A stretch of DNA of 64,000 bases, from positions 496,001-560,000 of the forward strand of contig NZ_RBVY01000002.1 of the NCBI RefSeq assembly GCF_004000215.1, read 5' to 3'. The notes beneath the pieces were generated by a model. That model did no database searches, was not told the DNA's origin, and worked only from the letters and a program-made list of their open reading frames with translations. The first letter of the stretch is position 1; each line of letters begins with the position of its first letter. The translations under genes were made by a program, and so were the position numbers. Origin of the DNA: Nitratireductor alexandrii. Lineage in GTDB: Bacteria; Pseudomonadota; Alphaproteobacteria; Rhizobiales; Rhizobiaceae. Shown here piece by piece: positions 43,473-51,788 of this stretch.

Positions 43473-45007
43473 AAGTTCGTGCGCAAATCGGCATGGTGCT
43501 CAATCTCGACAAATGCATCGGCTGTCACACCTGTTCGGTCACCTGCAAGAATGTGTGGACCAATCGAGAGGGCGTCGAATACGCCTGGTTCAACAATGTC
43601 GAGACCAAGCCGGGCATCGGTTATCCCAAGGAATGGGAAAACCAGAAGAAGTGGAACGGCGGCTGGACGCGCAAGGCGAACGGCAAGATCGAGCCGAAAA
43701 TGGGCGCCAAATGGCGCATCCTGGCGAAAATCTTCGCCAATCCGGACCTGCCGGAGATCGACGACTATTACGAGCCGTTCGACTTCGACTATGGCCACCT
43801 GCAAACGGCCGGCGAAAGCCGGGCCTCGCCGACCGCGCGTCCGCGTTCGCAGATCACCGGCGAGCGGATGGAAAAGATCGAATGGGGCCCCAACTGGGAG
43901 GAAATCCTCGGCGGCGAGTTTTCCAAGCGGTCTGTCGACACCAATTTCGAAGGCGTCGAGAAGGAGATCTACGGCGAGTTCGAAAACACCTTCATGATGT
44001 ATCTGCCGAGGCTGTGCGAGCACTGCCTCAACCCGACCTGCGTGGCGGCCTGTCCCTCTGGTGCGATCTACAAGCGCGAGGATGACGGCATCGTCCTGAT
44101 CGACCAGGAAAAATGTCGGGGCTGGCGCATGTGCGTCTCCGGCTGCCCCTACAAGAAGATCTACTACAACTGGTCGTCGGGCAAATCCGAGAAATGCGTG
44201 TTCTGCTATCCGCGCATCGAGGCCGGGCAGCCGACCGTGTGTTCGGAGACCTGCGTCGGGCGCATCCGCTATCTCGGCGTCGTGCTCTACGACGCCGACC
44301 GCATCGCCGAGGCCGCCTCGACGGCCGACGAGCGTGATCTCTACGAAGAACAGCTGAAAGTCTTTCTCGACCCCAACGATCCGGCCGTGATCGCCCAGGC
44401 GCGCGCGGACGGCGTTCCCGATGCTTGGCTGGAGGCCGCCAGGAAATCGCCGGTCTACAAGATGGCGATGGACTGGAAGGTCGCCTTTCCGCTGCACCCC
44501 GAATACCGGACCCTGCCGATGGTCTGGTACATCCCGCCGCTTTCTCCGCTTCAGTCGGCGGCGGAGGCCGGCAAGATCGGCCTCGACGGCGCCATGCCGG
44601 ACGTCCGCTCGCTGCGCATTCCGGTCCGTTATCTCGCCAATTTGCTCACCGCGGGCAAGGAGGCGCCCGTCGTCTCGGCGCTCGAGCGCATGCTTGCCAT
44701 GCGCGCCTATATGCGCGCCAAAACGGTCGACGGCGTCATCGACGAGGCCGTCGCCGACAAGGTCGGCCTGACGGGAGAGATGATCGAGGAGATGTACCAC
44801 GTGATGGCGATCGCCAATTACGAGGACCGCTTCGTCATCCCGACCTCGCATCGCGAGGTTTCCGAGGATGCCTACGACGTGCGCGGTTCCTGCGGCTTCT
44901 CCTTCGGCAATGGCTGTTCGGGCGGGTCCAGCGAGACCGATTTGTTCGGCGCCAAGCGCACGCGCACCGTGCAGACGCCGACCGACCTTTTCAAGGAGCG
45001 GGTGTGA
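43469..45007 (+). CDS. narH: Respiratory nitrate reductase beta subunit NarH
   Basis: 512 aa. Four cysteine groups: CIGCHTCSVTCKN, CEHCLNPTCVAACPSGAIY, CRGWRMCVSGCPYKK (Trp replacing a Cys, the feature giving a [3Fe-4S] cluster) and CVFCYPRIEAGQPTVCSETC. Together three [4Fe-4S] and one [3Fe-4S] cluster carry electrons from NarI heme to NarG. Conserved LPMVWYIPPLSPLQ in the C-terminal half. One base shared with narJ (TGATG). Confidence 0.98.
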   Translation: MKVRAQIGMVLNLDKCIGCHTCSVTCKNVWTNREGVEYAWFNNVETKPGIGYPKEWENQKKWNGGWTRKANGKIEPKMGAKWRILAKIFANPDLPEIDDYYEPFDFDYGHLQTAGESRASPTARPRSQITGERMEKIEWGPNWEEILGGEFSKRSVDTNFEGVEKEIYGEFENTFMMYLPRLCEHCLNPTCVAACPSGAIYKREDDGIVLIDQEKCRGWRMCVSGCPYKKIYYNWSSGKSEKCVFCYPRIEAGQPTVCSETCVGRIRYLGVVLYDADRIAEAASTADERDLYEEQLKVFLDPNDPAVIAQARADGVPDAWLEAARKSPVYKMAMDWKVAFPLHPEYRTLPMVWYIPPLSPLQSAAEAGKIGLDGAMPDVRSLRIPVRYLANLLTAGKEAPVVSALERMLAMRAYMRAKTVDGVIDEAVADKVGLTGEMIEEMYHVMAIANYEDRFVIPTSHREVSEDAYDVRGSCGFSFGNGCSGGSSETDLFGAKRTRTVQTPTDLFKERV

Positions 45008-45717
45008 TGAACAAGACCCTCAAGATCGTCTCGCTGCTGCTCGCCTATCCGAGCGCCGAACTGCACGCGGCTTTGCCCGAACTGAAGGCGGCGTTGGGCG
45101 AGGCCGGCCTCGACGCCAGGCGCGGCCGGTTGCTCGAACGTCTCATCGACGACCTCGCCGCGTGCGACCTCTACGACGCCCAGGAGCGTTACGTCTTCCT
45201 GTTCGACCGGACCCGCTCGCTGTCGCTTCATCTGTTCGAGCACGTGCACGGCGAAAGCCGCGACCGCGGCCAGGCCATGGTCGACCTGATGGCCATGTAC
45301 GAGGCCGACGGTTTCGAGATCGATGCGAAGGAATTGCCCGACTACCTGCCTTTGTTCCTGGAATATCTGTCGGTCAAGCCGGCCGACGAGGCGGGGGAGC
45401 TGCTCGGCCAGACGGCGCATATCCTTACGGTGCTGCGCGAGCGGCTGAAGAAGCGCAAATCGATCTACGCCAATGCCTTCGCCGTTCTGGAGGCGCTGAC
45501 GCGGGCAAAGCCGGATGCCGGGCTCACCCGTGACCTTCTGGCGATGCCGGAGGACGACCCGGCCGATCTGGAGGCGCTCGACCGCGTCTGGGAGGAGGAG
45601 GCCGTCACCTTCGGCGGCAATGCCGGCGAGGGCGCCTGCGGCCCCGACCGGCTGCAACGCCAGGTCCGGGCCGCGCGCCGCAATCCCGCCGGCGCGCCGC
45701 AAGCGCCGAACGCCTGA
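45007..45717 (+). CDS. narJ: Nitrate reductase assembly chaperone NarJ
   Basis: 236 aa, helical TorD/DmsD-type chaperone: LKIVSLLLAYPSAELHAALPELKAAL, then the family signature YVFLFDRTRSLSLHLFEHVHGESRDRGQAMVDLMAMY and the conserved ELPDYLPLFLEYLS. Binds apo-NarG for molybdenum cofactor insertion; not part of the final enzyme. An Ala/Pro-rich tail follows the FGGNAGEGACG segment. Confidence 0.96.
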   Translation: MNKTLKIVSLLLAYPSAELHAALPELKAALGEAGLDARRGRLLERLIDDLAACDLYDAQERYVFLFDRTRSLSLHLFEHVHGESRDRGQAMVDLMAMYEADGFEIDAKELPDYLPLFLEYLSVKPADEAGELLGQTAHILTVLRERLKKRKSIYANAFAVLEALTRAKPDAGLTRDLLAMPEDDPADLEALDRVWEEEAVTFGGNAGEGACGPDRLQRQVRAARRNPAGAPQAPNA

Positions 45718-45729
45718 GAGGAAACCGCC

Positions 45730-46449
45730 ATGCCTGATTTCTTCAACACGCTGCTTTTCGGGATCTATCCCTATATCGCGCTTGCGGTGCTGATCCTGGG
45801 CACCGTCGTGCGCTACGACCGCGAACCCTACACGTGGCGGTCCGGCTCTTCGCAATTGCTGCGCCGCAAGCAGCTCGTCTGGGGCTCGGTGCTGTTTCAT
45901 GTCGGCGTTCTGGTGATCTTTTTCGGTCACCTGTTCGGGCTGTTGACCCCGATCGCCATCTTCGACGCGCTTGGCATCAGCCACGGCGCCAAGCAGCTGC
46001 TGGCCATCGTCGCCGGCGGCGTCGCCGGCATCATGGCGATTGTCGGCGCGACGCTGCTCGTCCACCGCCGCCTGTTCGATGCGCGCGTGCGCGCCGCGTC
46101 GAGCCCGACTGACACCATGATCATCGTGCTTTTGTGGATCCAGCTCGCGCTCGGCCTGCTGACGATCCCGGTCTCGCTGCAGCATCTCGACGGCGAGGAG
46201 ATGGTGAAATTCATGAACTGGGCGCAGGGCATCTTCACTTTCAACGGCGCCGCGTCGGGTTACGTCGCCGATGCCTCCATCATCTTCAAGCTTCACCTGG
46301 TGCTCGGCCTGACGATCCTGCTTTTGTTCCCGTTCACGCGCCTGGTGCACATGCTGAGCGTCCCGCTGCGCTATCTGTGGCGGCCGGGTTACCAGGTGGT
46401 GCGCGAGCGCAACCGCCGCGCGGCCCAGACGCGCCTACCCGCGGAGTGA
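45730..46449 (+). CDS. narI: Respiratory nitrate reductase gamma subunit NarI
   Basis: 239 aa, five membrane helices. Heme-ligand histidines are in FHVGVLVIFFGHLFGLLTP (helix II) and in KLHLVLGLTILLLFPFTRLVHMLSVP (helix V), as in diheme cytochrome b of NarI. Takes electrons from quinol at the periplasmic face. Conserved start LLFGIYPYIALAVLILGTVVRYDREPYTWRSGSSQLL. Confidence 0.97.
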   Translation: MPDFFNTLLFGIYPYIALAVLILGTVVRYDREPYTWRSGSSQLLRRKQLVWGSVLFHVGVLVIFFGHLFGLLTPIAIFDALGISHGAKQLLAIVAGGVAGIMAIVGATLLVHRRLFDARVRAASSPTDTMIIVLLWIQLALGLLTIPVSLQHLDGEEMVKFMNWAQGIFTFNGAASGYVADASIIFKLHLVLGLTILLLFPFTRLVHMLSVPLRYLWRPGYQVVRERNRRAAQTRLPAE

Positions 46450-46452
46450 ACC

Positions 46453-47361
46453 ATGACGACGCTTTATCGCAATCCCTCGCTCGACAAGCCGGAGACGGCC
46501 CAGGACGGCGGCTACACCAGCTACCGCGAGCCCGACACGCGGGTTCCGCCCAAGGCCGCGCCGGTCATCGCTGAGATCGCCGTCAACAGTGTCGCGATCC
46601 CCGAAAACGATGTTTTGGCCGAGGCGCAGAACCATCCGGCCGAAAATCCGGGCGCCGCCCTGCGCGCCGCCGCCGAGGCGCTGGTGGTGCGCGAACTGCT
46701 CTGGCAGGAGGCGCAGCGCCTCGGGCTCGACAGCGCGCCCCGGCGCGACGAGGCCGGTCGGGCCGAGACGGCGCGCGATGCCGCCATCCGCGTCCTGATC
46801 GAGCGCGAGGTCCAGGCGCCAAGCGCCTCGGCCGCGGAATGCCGGCGCTATTATGAACGGCATCCAGAGAAGTTCGTCACGCCAACGCTGCTGGAGGCCC
46901 GTCACATCCTTGTCGCCGCGCCGCCAAACGACCGCGAGGCCCGTGCCGCCGCGCGCGGCCGCGCGGAGGCGTTGTGCGCGGCGCTTGGCGAGGAGCCGGC
47001 GCGGTTCGCGGTCCTGGCCGCCGAGCATTCCGATTGTCCGTCGCGCCAGCAAGATGGCAATCTCGGCCAGCTGACGCGCGGCAGCACGGTGGCCGAGTTC
47101 GAAGAGGCCGCGGCGGACATGCGCGAGGGCGAGATCTCGGCCGCGCCGGTGGAAAGCCGTTTCGGCTTCCACGTCATCGCCCTCGACCGGCGCATCGAGG
47201 GCGAGGCGCTGCCCTTTGAGGCGGTCGCCGAGCGCATCGCCGCCTGGCTCGAGGCCTCTTCCTGGTCGAAGGCGGTATCGCACTATATCGCCGTGCTGGC
47301 CGGACAGGCTGAACTGCGCGGCATCGCCTTGAACGCGGCCGAGGGACCGTTGCTTCAATAG
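46453..47361 (+). CDS. Parvulin-type peptidyl-prolyl cis-trans isomerase of the nar operon
   Basis: 302 aa. N-terminal helical part with IAEIAVNSVAIPENDVLAEAQNHPAENPGAALRAAAEALVVRELL (SurA/NifM-like), then a rotamase domain: TLLEARHILVAAPPNDREARAAARGRAEALC ... FAVLAAEHSDCPSRQQDGNLGQLTRGSTVAEFEEAAADMREGEIS and FGFHVIALDRR. No signal peptide, so likely cytoplasmic. Encoded 3 nt after narI. It probably helps fold NarGHI; it resembles NifM in layout, an accessory isomerase for another metalloenzyme. Confidence 0.9.
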   Translation: MTTLYRNPSLDKPETAQDGGYTSYREPDTRVPPKAAPVIAEIAVNSVAIPENDVLAEAQNHPAENPGAALRAAAEALVVRELLWQEAQRLGLDSAPRRDEAGRAETARDAAIRVLIEREVQAPSASAAECRRYYERHPEKFVTPTLLEARHILVAAPPNDREARAAARGRAEALCAALGEEPARFAVLAAEHSDCPSRQQDGNLGQLTRGSTVAEFEEAAADMREGEISAAPVESRFGFHVIALDRRIEGEALPFEAVAERIAAWLEASSWSKAVSHYIAVLAGQAELRGIALNAAEGPLLQ

Positions 47362-47371
47362 GGAGGACGCA

Positions 47372-47950
47372 ATGGACACGCATGACGAATCCTTGCGCAT
47401 GGCGTTGGAAACGCTGGCATCGCCGCCCCCGGCGGACCAGCTTGCCGCGCCGCTGGACTATCTGTTCGCCGAACATTTCCGCCAGCGCATATTGTGTTGG
47501 ATGGTCGACCGCGTCGCCGACGCGCCCGAAACGGACCGCGCGTGCGCGGGCGCCATCCTGCGCTTCCTGCGCGAGGATTTCGGCATCCATGTGCTCGACG
47601 AGGAGGAGGATTTGTTTCCGCTGATACGCCGGCGGGCCGAGCCGGAGGATCGCGTCGAGGATGTGCTGGACGAACTGAGCCAGGAGCACGCCTCCGACCA
47701 TCTTGACGCGACGGCCATCGTCGCGGGGCTTTCGGCGCCGCGGACCACGCGCCTCGCCGCGGCCTTCCGTGGCCTGCTGCATCGCTTCGCGGCCAATGAG
47801 CGCCGGCATCTGATCGTGGAGAACGCGATCGTCCTGCCCCTCGCCCGCGCGCGGCTGACCCTTGACGATTTGGGCAGTCTCGGGCGGCGCATGGCGGCGC
47901 GCCGCGGCGTCGACTATCCGCAAAATGCAGGTGCCGCGCGGCCTGCCTGA
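47372..47950 (+). CDS. Hemerythrin-domain (HHE) protein
   Basis: 192 aa; ATG 47372 follows GGGAGG. Four-helix bundle with likely diiron ligands: His in LDYLFAEHFRQR, His and Glu in FGIHVLDEEEDLFPLI, His in LSQEHASDHL, and His/Glu in NERRHLIVENAIVLPLA. As the last gene before a strong hairpin in the nitrate reductase operon, it may bind nitric oxide or oxygen, or help repair Fe-S clusters under nitrosative stress (inference). Confidence 0.88.
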   Translation: MDTHDESLRMALETLASPPPADQLAAPLDYLFAEHFRQRILCWMVDRVADAPETDRACAGAILRFLREDFGIHVLDEEEDLFPLIRRRAEPEDRVEDVLDELSQEHASDHLDATAIVAGLSAPRTTRLAAAFRGLLHRFAANERRHLIVENAIVLPLARARLTLDDLGSLGRRMAARRGVDYPQNAGAARPA

Positions 47951-47954
47951 CCGC

Positions 47955-47978
47955 GATGTCCGCCGGGCGGCGGACATC
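47955..47978 (+). terminator. Strong hairpin at the end of the narKGHJI-ppi-hemerythrin run
   Basis: GATGTCCGCC (47955-47964) pairs perfectly with GGCGGACATC (47969-47978) around a GGGC loop, 4 nt after the stop. TGTCTTG follows, a weak T-tract. Likely partial or full terminator separating the nar operon from the DUF2478 gene. Confidence 0.6.
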
Positions 47979-48028
47979 TGTCTTGCCGCTCGACCGTCGA
48001 CCGGCGCAATCGCCTGAGGAGACCTGCC

Positions 48029-48571
48029 ATGACCGATCAGACCATTGCTGTCGCCGCGGTCCGGTTCGCGGCCGGCGAACACATCGACGACCTGCTCGAA
48101 AGCGTCGCCCGTGCCGTCGGGGCGCGCGGCTTCCGGGTGGCGGGGTACCTGCAGCGCGAGACGCCGGACGGGCCGGGCTGCTGTGGGGTGACGTATCTGG
48201 AAGACCTCGCCGGCGGCGCGCGCACACGCCTGTCCCAGCCGCTCGGCGCCGGCGCGCGCGGCTGTCGCCTCGATCCGCAGGCGCTTGCCGAGGCCGCCTG
48301 CCGGCTGGAGGCGACGATCGGCCCGCGGACCGACCTCGTCGTGCTGAACCGCTTCGGCAAGGCGGAAGCCGATGGGCACGGATTTCGCGACGTGATCGCG
48401 GCCGCCTGCGAGCTCGGCGTACCGGTGCTGACGGCCGTACGCGAGCCATATCGGCCGGTCTGGAACGCGTTCACGGACGGCCTCGGCGCGCTGCTTTCGC
48501 CCGAGCCTGCCGGGGTCGCGCGCTGGGCGCTGGACACCGTCCGCGCCCGCCGGTCGCCGCGCGCCGCCTGA
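48029..48571 (+). CDS. DUF2478-family protein
   Basis: 180 aa; ATG 48029 follows GAGGAGACC. Matches the DUF2478 group: start IAVAAVRFAAGEHIDDLLESVARAVGARGFRVAGYLQRE, middle RCLDPQALAEAA-type region (GCRLDPQALAEAACRL), and DLVVLNRFGKAEADGHGFRDVIAAACELGVPVLTAV. The family is often found near molybdenum or nitrate-reductase genes and has a P-loop-NTPase-like layout without a clear Walker A here. A role in molybdenum metabolism is suggested only by context. Confidence 0.8.
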   Translation: MTDQTIAVAAVRFAAGEHIDDLLESVARAVGARGFRVAGYLQRETPDGPGCCGVTYLEDLAGGARTRLSQPLGAGARGCRLDPQALAEAACRLEATIGPRTDLVVLNRFGKAEADGHGFRDVIAAACELGVPVLTAVREPYRPVWNAFTDGLGALLSPEPAGVARWALDTVRARRSPRAA

Positions 48572-48709
48572 CGCCTTGCCGGCCGCCGATCCCGTCCCGA
48601 CCCGTCTCCGGGCGCGATCCCGCCGCCGCGCTGGCGAACCCGGCTTGCGGCTGCTATAGCGGCTGCGATCGCACGCAAGCCCGTCGTCGACGGGACAAAA
48701 CTTGGAAAC

Positions 48710-49714
48710 ATGCCAGCGACTATGAAAGCTGCCGGCCAAAAACTCGCCATCGCGCCGATGATGGAGTGGACGGATCGTCATTGCCGCTATTTGCACCGGC
48801 AACTGACCCGCCGCACCGCGCTCTACACCGAAATGGTGGTGGCCGATGCGGTTCTGCACGGCGAGCGGACGCGGCTGCTCGGGTTCGATCCCGCCGAGCA
48901 CCCCGTCGCCCTGCAGCTCGGCGGCGCGCAGCCGCAAAAACTCGCCGAAGCGGCCGCGATCGCGGCCGGGTTCGGCTATGACGAGGTCAACCTCAATGTC
49001 GGCTGCCCGTCCGACCGCGTCCAGTCGGGCACGTTCGGCGCCTGTCTGATGAAGGAGCCGGCGCTGGTCGGCGCCTGTGTGGCGGCCATGAAGGCGGCCT
49101 GCGCCGTGCCGGTGACGGTCAAATGCCGGCTCGGCGTCGACGACCAGGACACAGGCCCCGCGCTCGACGCGCTCGCCGATGCCGTCTTTGCCGCGGGTGC
49201 CGACGCGCTGTGGGTGCACGCCCGCAAGGCCTGGCTGAAGGGGCTGAGCCCGAAGGAAAACCGCGACGTGCCGCCGCTCGACTATGCGCGCGTCTACCGC
49301 CTCAAGCAGCGCCTGCCCGACCGTTTCATCGGCATCAATGGCGGCATCGCCACGCTGGACGAGGCCTCGGCGCATCTTTGCCATGTCGACGGCGTCATGC
49401 TCGGCCGCGCCGCCTATCACCAGCCCGCCCTGCTGGCCGAGGCCGACCGGCTGATCTTCGGCGAGACGCGCGCGCCGGTCGCGCTCGGCGACGTCGTGGC
49501 CGCCATGGCCCGCTACGCGGCCGCCCATATCGACGGCGGCGGCCGGCTCGCCCATGTCACCCGCCACATGGTCGGCCTGTGCCACGGCCTGCCGGGGGCG
49601 CGCCGTTTCAGGCAGATCCTGTCGAGCGAGGCCACCCGGCCGGGCGCCGGCCCCGAGGTGCTGTTGCGCGCCTTCGCCGCCGTCGACCGGGAGGCGGCCG
49701 ACAAGGCCGCCTGA
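48710..49714 (+). CDS. dusA: tRNA-dihydrouridine(20/20a) synthase DusA
   Basis: 334 aa FMN-dependent TIM barrel. Start LAIAPMMEWTDRHCRYLHRQLTRRTALYTEMVVADAVLHG is typical of DusA; catalytic Cys in NLNVGCPSDRVQSGTFGACLM; FMN and tRNA contacts in VTVKCRLGVDD, LWVHARKAWLKGLSPKENRDVPPLDY and GINGGI. Reduces uridine 20/20a in the D-loop of tRNA. Single-gene unit; a CTGCTATAGCGG stretch about 60 nt upstream could be its -10 area. Confidence 0.96.
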   Translation: MPATMKAAGQKLAIAPMMEWTDRHCRYLHRQLTRRTALYTEMVVADAVLHGERTRLLGFDPAEHPVALQLGGAQPQKLAEAAAIAAGFGYDEVNLNVGCPSDRVQSGTFGACLMKEPALVGACVAAMKAACAVPVTVKCRLGVDDQDTGPALDALADAVFAAGADALWVHARKAWLKGLSPKENRDVPPLDYARVYRLKQRLPDRFIGINGGIATLDEASAHLCHVDGVMLGRAAYHQPALLAEADRLIFGETRAPVALGDVVAAMARYAAAHIDGGGRLAHVTRHMVGLCHGLPGARRFRQILSSEATRPGAGPEVLLRAFAAVDREAADKAA

Positions 49715-49857
49715 GCCGCGCGCTTGCCGACCGAAACCCGCCGATGCCGCCCGTGCCGCTTCGTGGCCCGGGCCCCGCAGGCCGAGAGGCCGGCGAAGGC
49801 GACAACGCTATTTTGGATCGCGGCCCGCGCGGCTGGACGATCGCACGGAGACTGCGC

Positions 49858-50685
49858 GTGAACGAACTGCCGATCGGCGATATTGTCAGCCTGGCCCTGG
49901 GGGCGGCCGCGGCCGGGGCCGCGTCGGGCCTGTTGGCCGGGCTGTTCGGCATTGGCGGCGGTGCGGTGCTGGTGCCGATCTTCTACCAGGCGCTCGGCGC
50001 GCTCGGCGTCGACGAAGCCGTGCGCATGCATGTCGCGGTCGGCACGTCGCTCGCCATCATCGTGCCGACCGCGCTGCGCTCCTTCCAGGCCCATTTCGCG
50101 CGCGGGGCCGTCGACGTCGCGCTGTTGCGCAGTTTCGTCTTCGCCGTTCCGGCCGGCGTGGTGGTGGCGAGCCTCGTCGCCGCGTCGATCTCCAGCGCCG
50201 GCTTGCGGCTGGTGTTTGCCGCCATCGCGCTCGCCGTCGGTCTCAGGCTGCTGTTCAACCGCCCCCATTGGCGCTTGGGCGACCGGGTTCCCGAAAACCC
50301 CTGGCGGGCGCTGATCGGTTTTCTGATCGGGCTCTCCTCGACGCTGATGGGCATTGGCGGCGGCGTCATGAACAACACCTTCATGACGCTTTACGGCCGT
50401 CCGATCCACCAGGCGGTGGCCACGTCGGCCGGCGTCGGCGTGCTGATCGCGATTCCCGGCTCGATCGGTTATGTGTGGGCCGGCTGGGGCAATCCGCTGC
50501 TTCCGGTCGGCTCGACCGGCTTCGTCAACTGGATCGCGCTGGCGCTGATCTTTCCCGTCACCATTGCCACCGCGCCGCTCGGCGTCAGGCTGTCGCACGC
50601 GCTTGAGCGGCGCCATCTGGAAATCGGCTTCGGCCTGTTCATGCTGGTGGTGGCGGCGCGCTTCGCCTGGAGCCTGCTGGGCTGA
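49858..50685 (+). CDS. TauE/SafE-family membrane transporter (sulfite/organosulfonate exporter type)
   Basis: 275 aa from GTG 49858, which has CGGAGA upstream; an in-frame ATG at 49744 would add a non-hydrophobic tail unlike the family. Two repeated halves with glycine-rich signatures LLAGLFGIGGGAVLVPIFYQALG and GLSSTLMGIGGGVMNNTFMTLYG, about eight membrane helices. Exports sulfite, sulfoacetate or similar anions in characterised members; substrate here unknown. Confidence 0.9.
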   Translation: MNELPIGDIVSLALGAAAAGAASGLLAGLFGIGGGAVLVPIFYQALGALGVDEAVRMHVAVGTSLAIIVPTALRSFQAHFARGAVDVALLRSFVFAVPAGVVVASLVAASISSAGLRLVFAAIALAVGLRLLFNRPHWRLGDRVPENPWRALIGFLIGLSSTLMGIGGGVMNNTFMTLYGRPIHQAVATSAGVGVLIAIPGSIGYVWAGWGNPLLPVGSTGFVNWIALALIFPVTIATAPLGVRLSHALERRHLEIGFGLFMLVVAARFAWSLLG

Positions 50686-50689
50686 CGGT

Positions 50690-51385
50690 TCAGTCGCGCA
50701 GGATCATCACGTCGCCGCGCACGTCGAAGCCGGCCAGCGTTTCCAGAAAATTCATCCCGAGCAGGCTTTGCCCCAGCGCGCCGGGCGCCGCGACCAGCAC
50801 CGCAAGCCCGTTGCGTTCGATCGGGCCGAGCGTGATCGTGCCGACCGAGGTCGCCGCCGCGCGCGCGACGCCGTTGGCGGTCGAGACCGGGACGCGGAAG
50901 GAAAGCGCGGCGACATCGATGCCGGCCCGGCCGGCATCCGCGGCCGTCAGCACGATCGAACTGGCCCCGGTATCGACGACGAAATGCACCGTGGCGCCGT
51001 CGACTTGGGCACGGGCGCCGAAATGGCCGTCGCCGCGCTTGTCGAGCCTCACCGCGCTGCCGCCCTCGATCGACATTGGGCTGCCGGGCACGATGCCGGC
51101 GGTTATGCGGCTGGCGACATCCTGCAGCTCGTAGCGATACTGGTAGCCGGCCACCAGCACCAGGATGATGAGGAGCCACACCGCGACGTTGCGGGCGATA
51201 TCGCCGAGCTTCATGCGCGTGGCGATGATGGAGGCGGCCAGAACGAGGCCCCACACGCCCAGATAGAGCGTGCGCGCGAACGCGTCGTCGTCGAGGCCGA
51301 ACACCGTGCCGCGGTCGCCGCTGGTCACCAGCAGGATGAGCCCGCCGCCGATAAGGGCGATGATGAGCCAGAACAGTCGCGACAC
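50690..51385 (-). CDS. Retropepsin-like aspartic protease with membrane anchor (TIGR02281 type)
   Basis: 231 aa from GTG 51385. Three hydrophobic segments in the first 85 residues, then a single retropepsin-like domain with the catalytic motif VHFVVDTGASSIVLTAAD and the later LLGMNFLETLAGFDVRGDVMIL. The domain should face the periplasm and act as a homodimer. Natural substrate unknown. Encoded 3 nt after the DUF1289 gene, and convergent with the TauE gene (4-nt gap). Confidence 0.9.
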   Translation of the reverse strand: MSRLFWLIIALIGGGLILLVTSGDRGTVFGLDDDAFARTLYLGVWGLVLAASIIATRMKLGDIARNVAVWLLIILVLVAGYQYRYELQDVASRITAGIVPGSPMSIEGGSAVRLDKRGDGHFGARAQVDGATVHFVVDTGASSIVLTAADAGRAGIDVAALSFRVPVSTANGVARAAATSVGTITLGPIERNGLAVLVAAPGALGQSLLGMNFLETLAGFDVRGDVMILRD

Positions 51386-51388
51386 GGC

Positions 51389-51622
51389 TCAGTCCGCCGC
51401 GCCGCGCGCGCGCGCCAGGCGTGCGCGTTTGGTCTCGCGCCGCGGCTTGCGTTCGACCGTCTCCAGCCGGGCCGGCAGTTCGGCCATCACCTGGCGGCGC
51501 GCCTCGGCCGTCATCGCGATCCATTGGGCGATCTCGTCGCGCGTGCGTCCGCAGCCGAAGCAATAGCCGGTCTTGAAGTCGATAGAGCAGACCAGGATGC
51601 AGGGCGATTCGATCGCGGCCAT
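51389..51622 (-). CDS. DUF1289-family small Cys-rich protein
   Basis: 77 aa; ATG 51622 follows AAAGGA. The four-cysteine pattern IESPCILVCSIDFKTGYCFGCGRTRDEIAQW is the whole signature of the family and probably binds a metal or Fe-S cluster. An Arg-rich tail follows (KPRRETKRARLARARG). Function unknown. Confidence 0.92.
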   Translation of the reverse strand: MAAIESPCILVCSIDFKTGYCFGCGRTRDEIAQWIAMTAEARRQVMAELPARLETVERKPRRETKRARLARARGAAD

Positions 51623-51788
51623 CAAAAATCCTTTCCAGTCTCACCGCAGATGGGACAGTTTTCCGGCCCGCGCAAGGGCGTTTGCGCCCGCCTTTGTCGC
51701 GGGCGCGGCCGCGATGCGGCGTTGGCGGCCATTGTTCCGCGCGCGCCATGGGGTTATGCCGGCTCCCGGATTACGATTTGAGGCTTTC

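Noticed and set aside
47174-49585. 803-codon antisense open frame spanning the ppi, hemerythrin, DUF2478 and dusA genes
   Set aside because: It crosses four well-supported + strand genes and their ribosome-binding sites; the translation has no recognisable domain.
49744-49857. Upstream ATG start for the TauE/SafE gene
   Set aside because: The added 38 residues are polar and unlike the family N-terminus; GTG 49858 has a ribosome-binding site and gives normal length.
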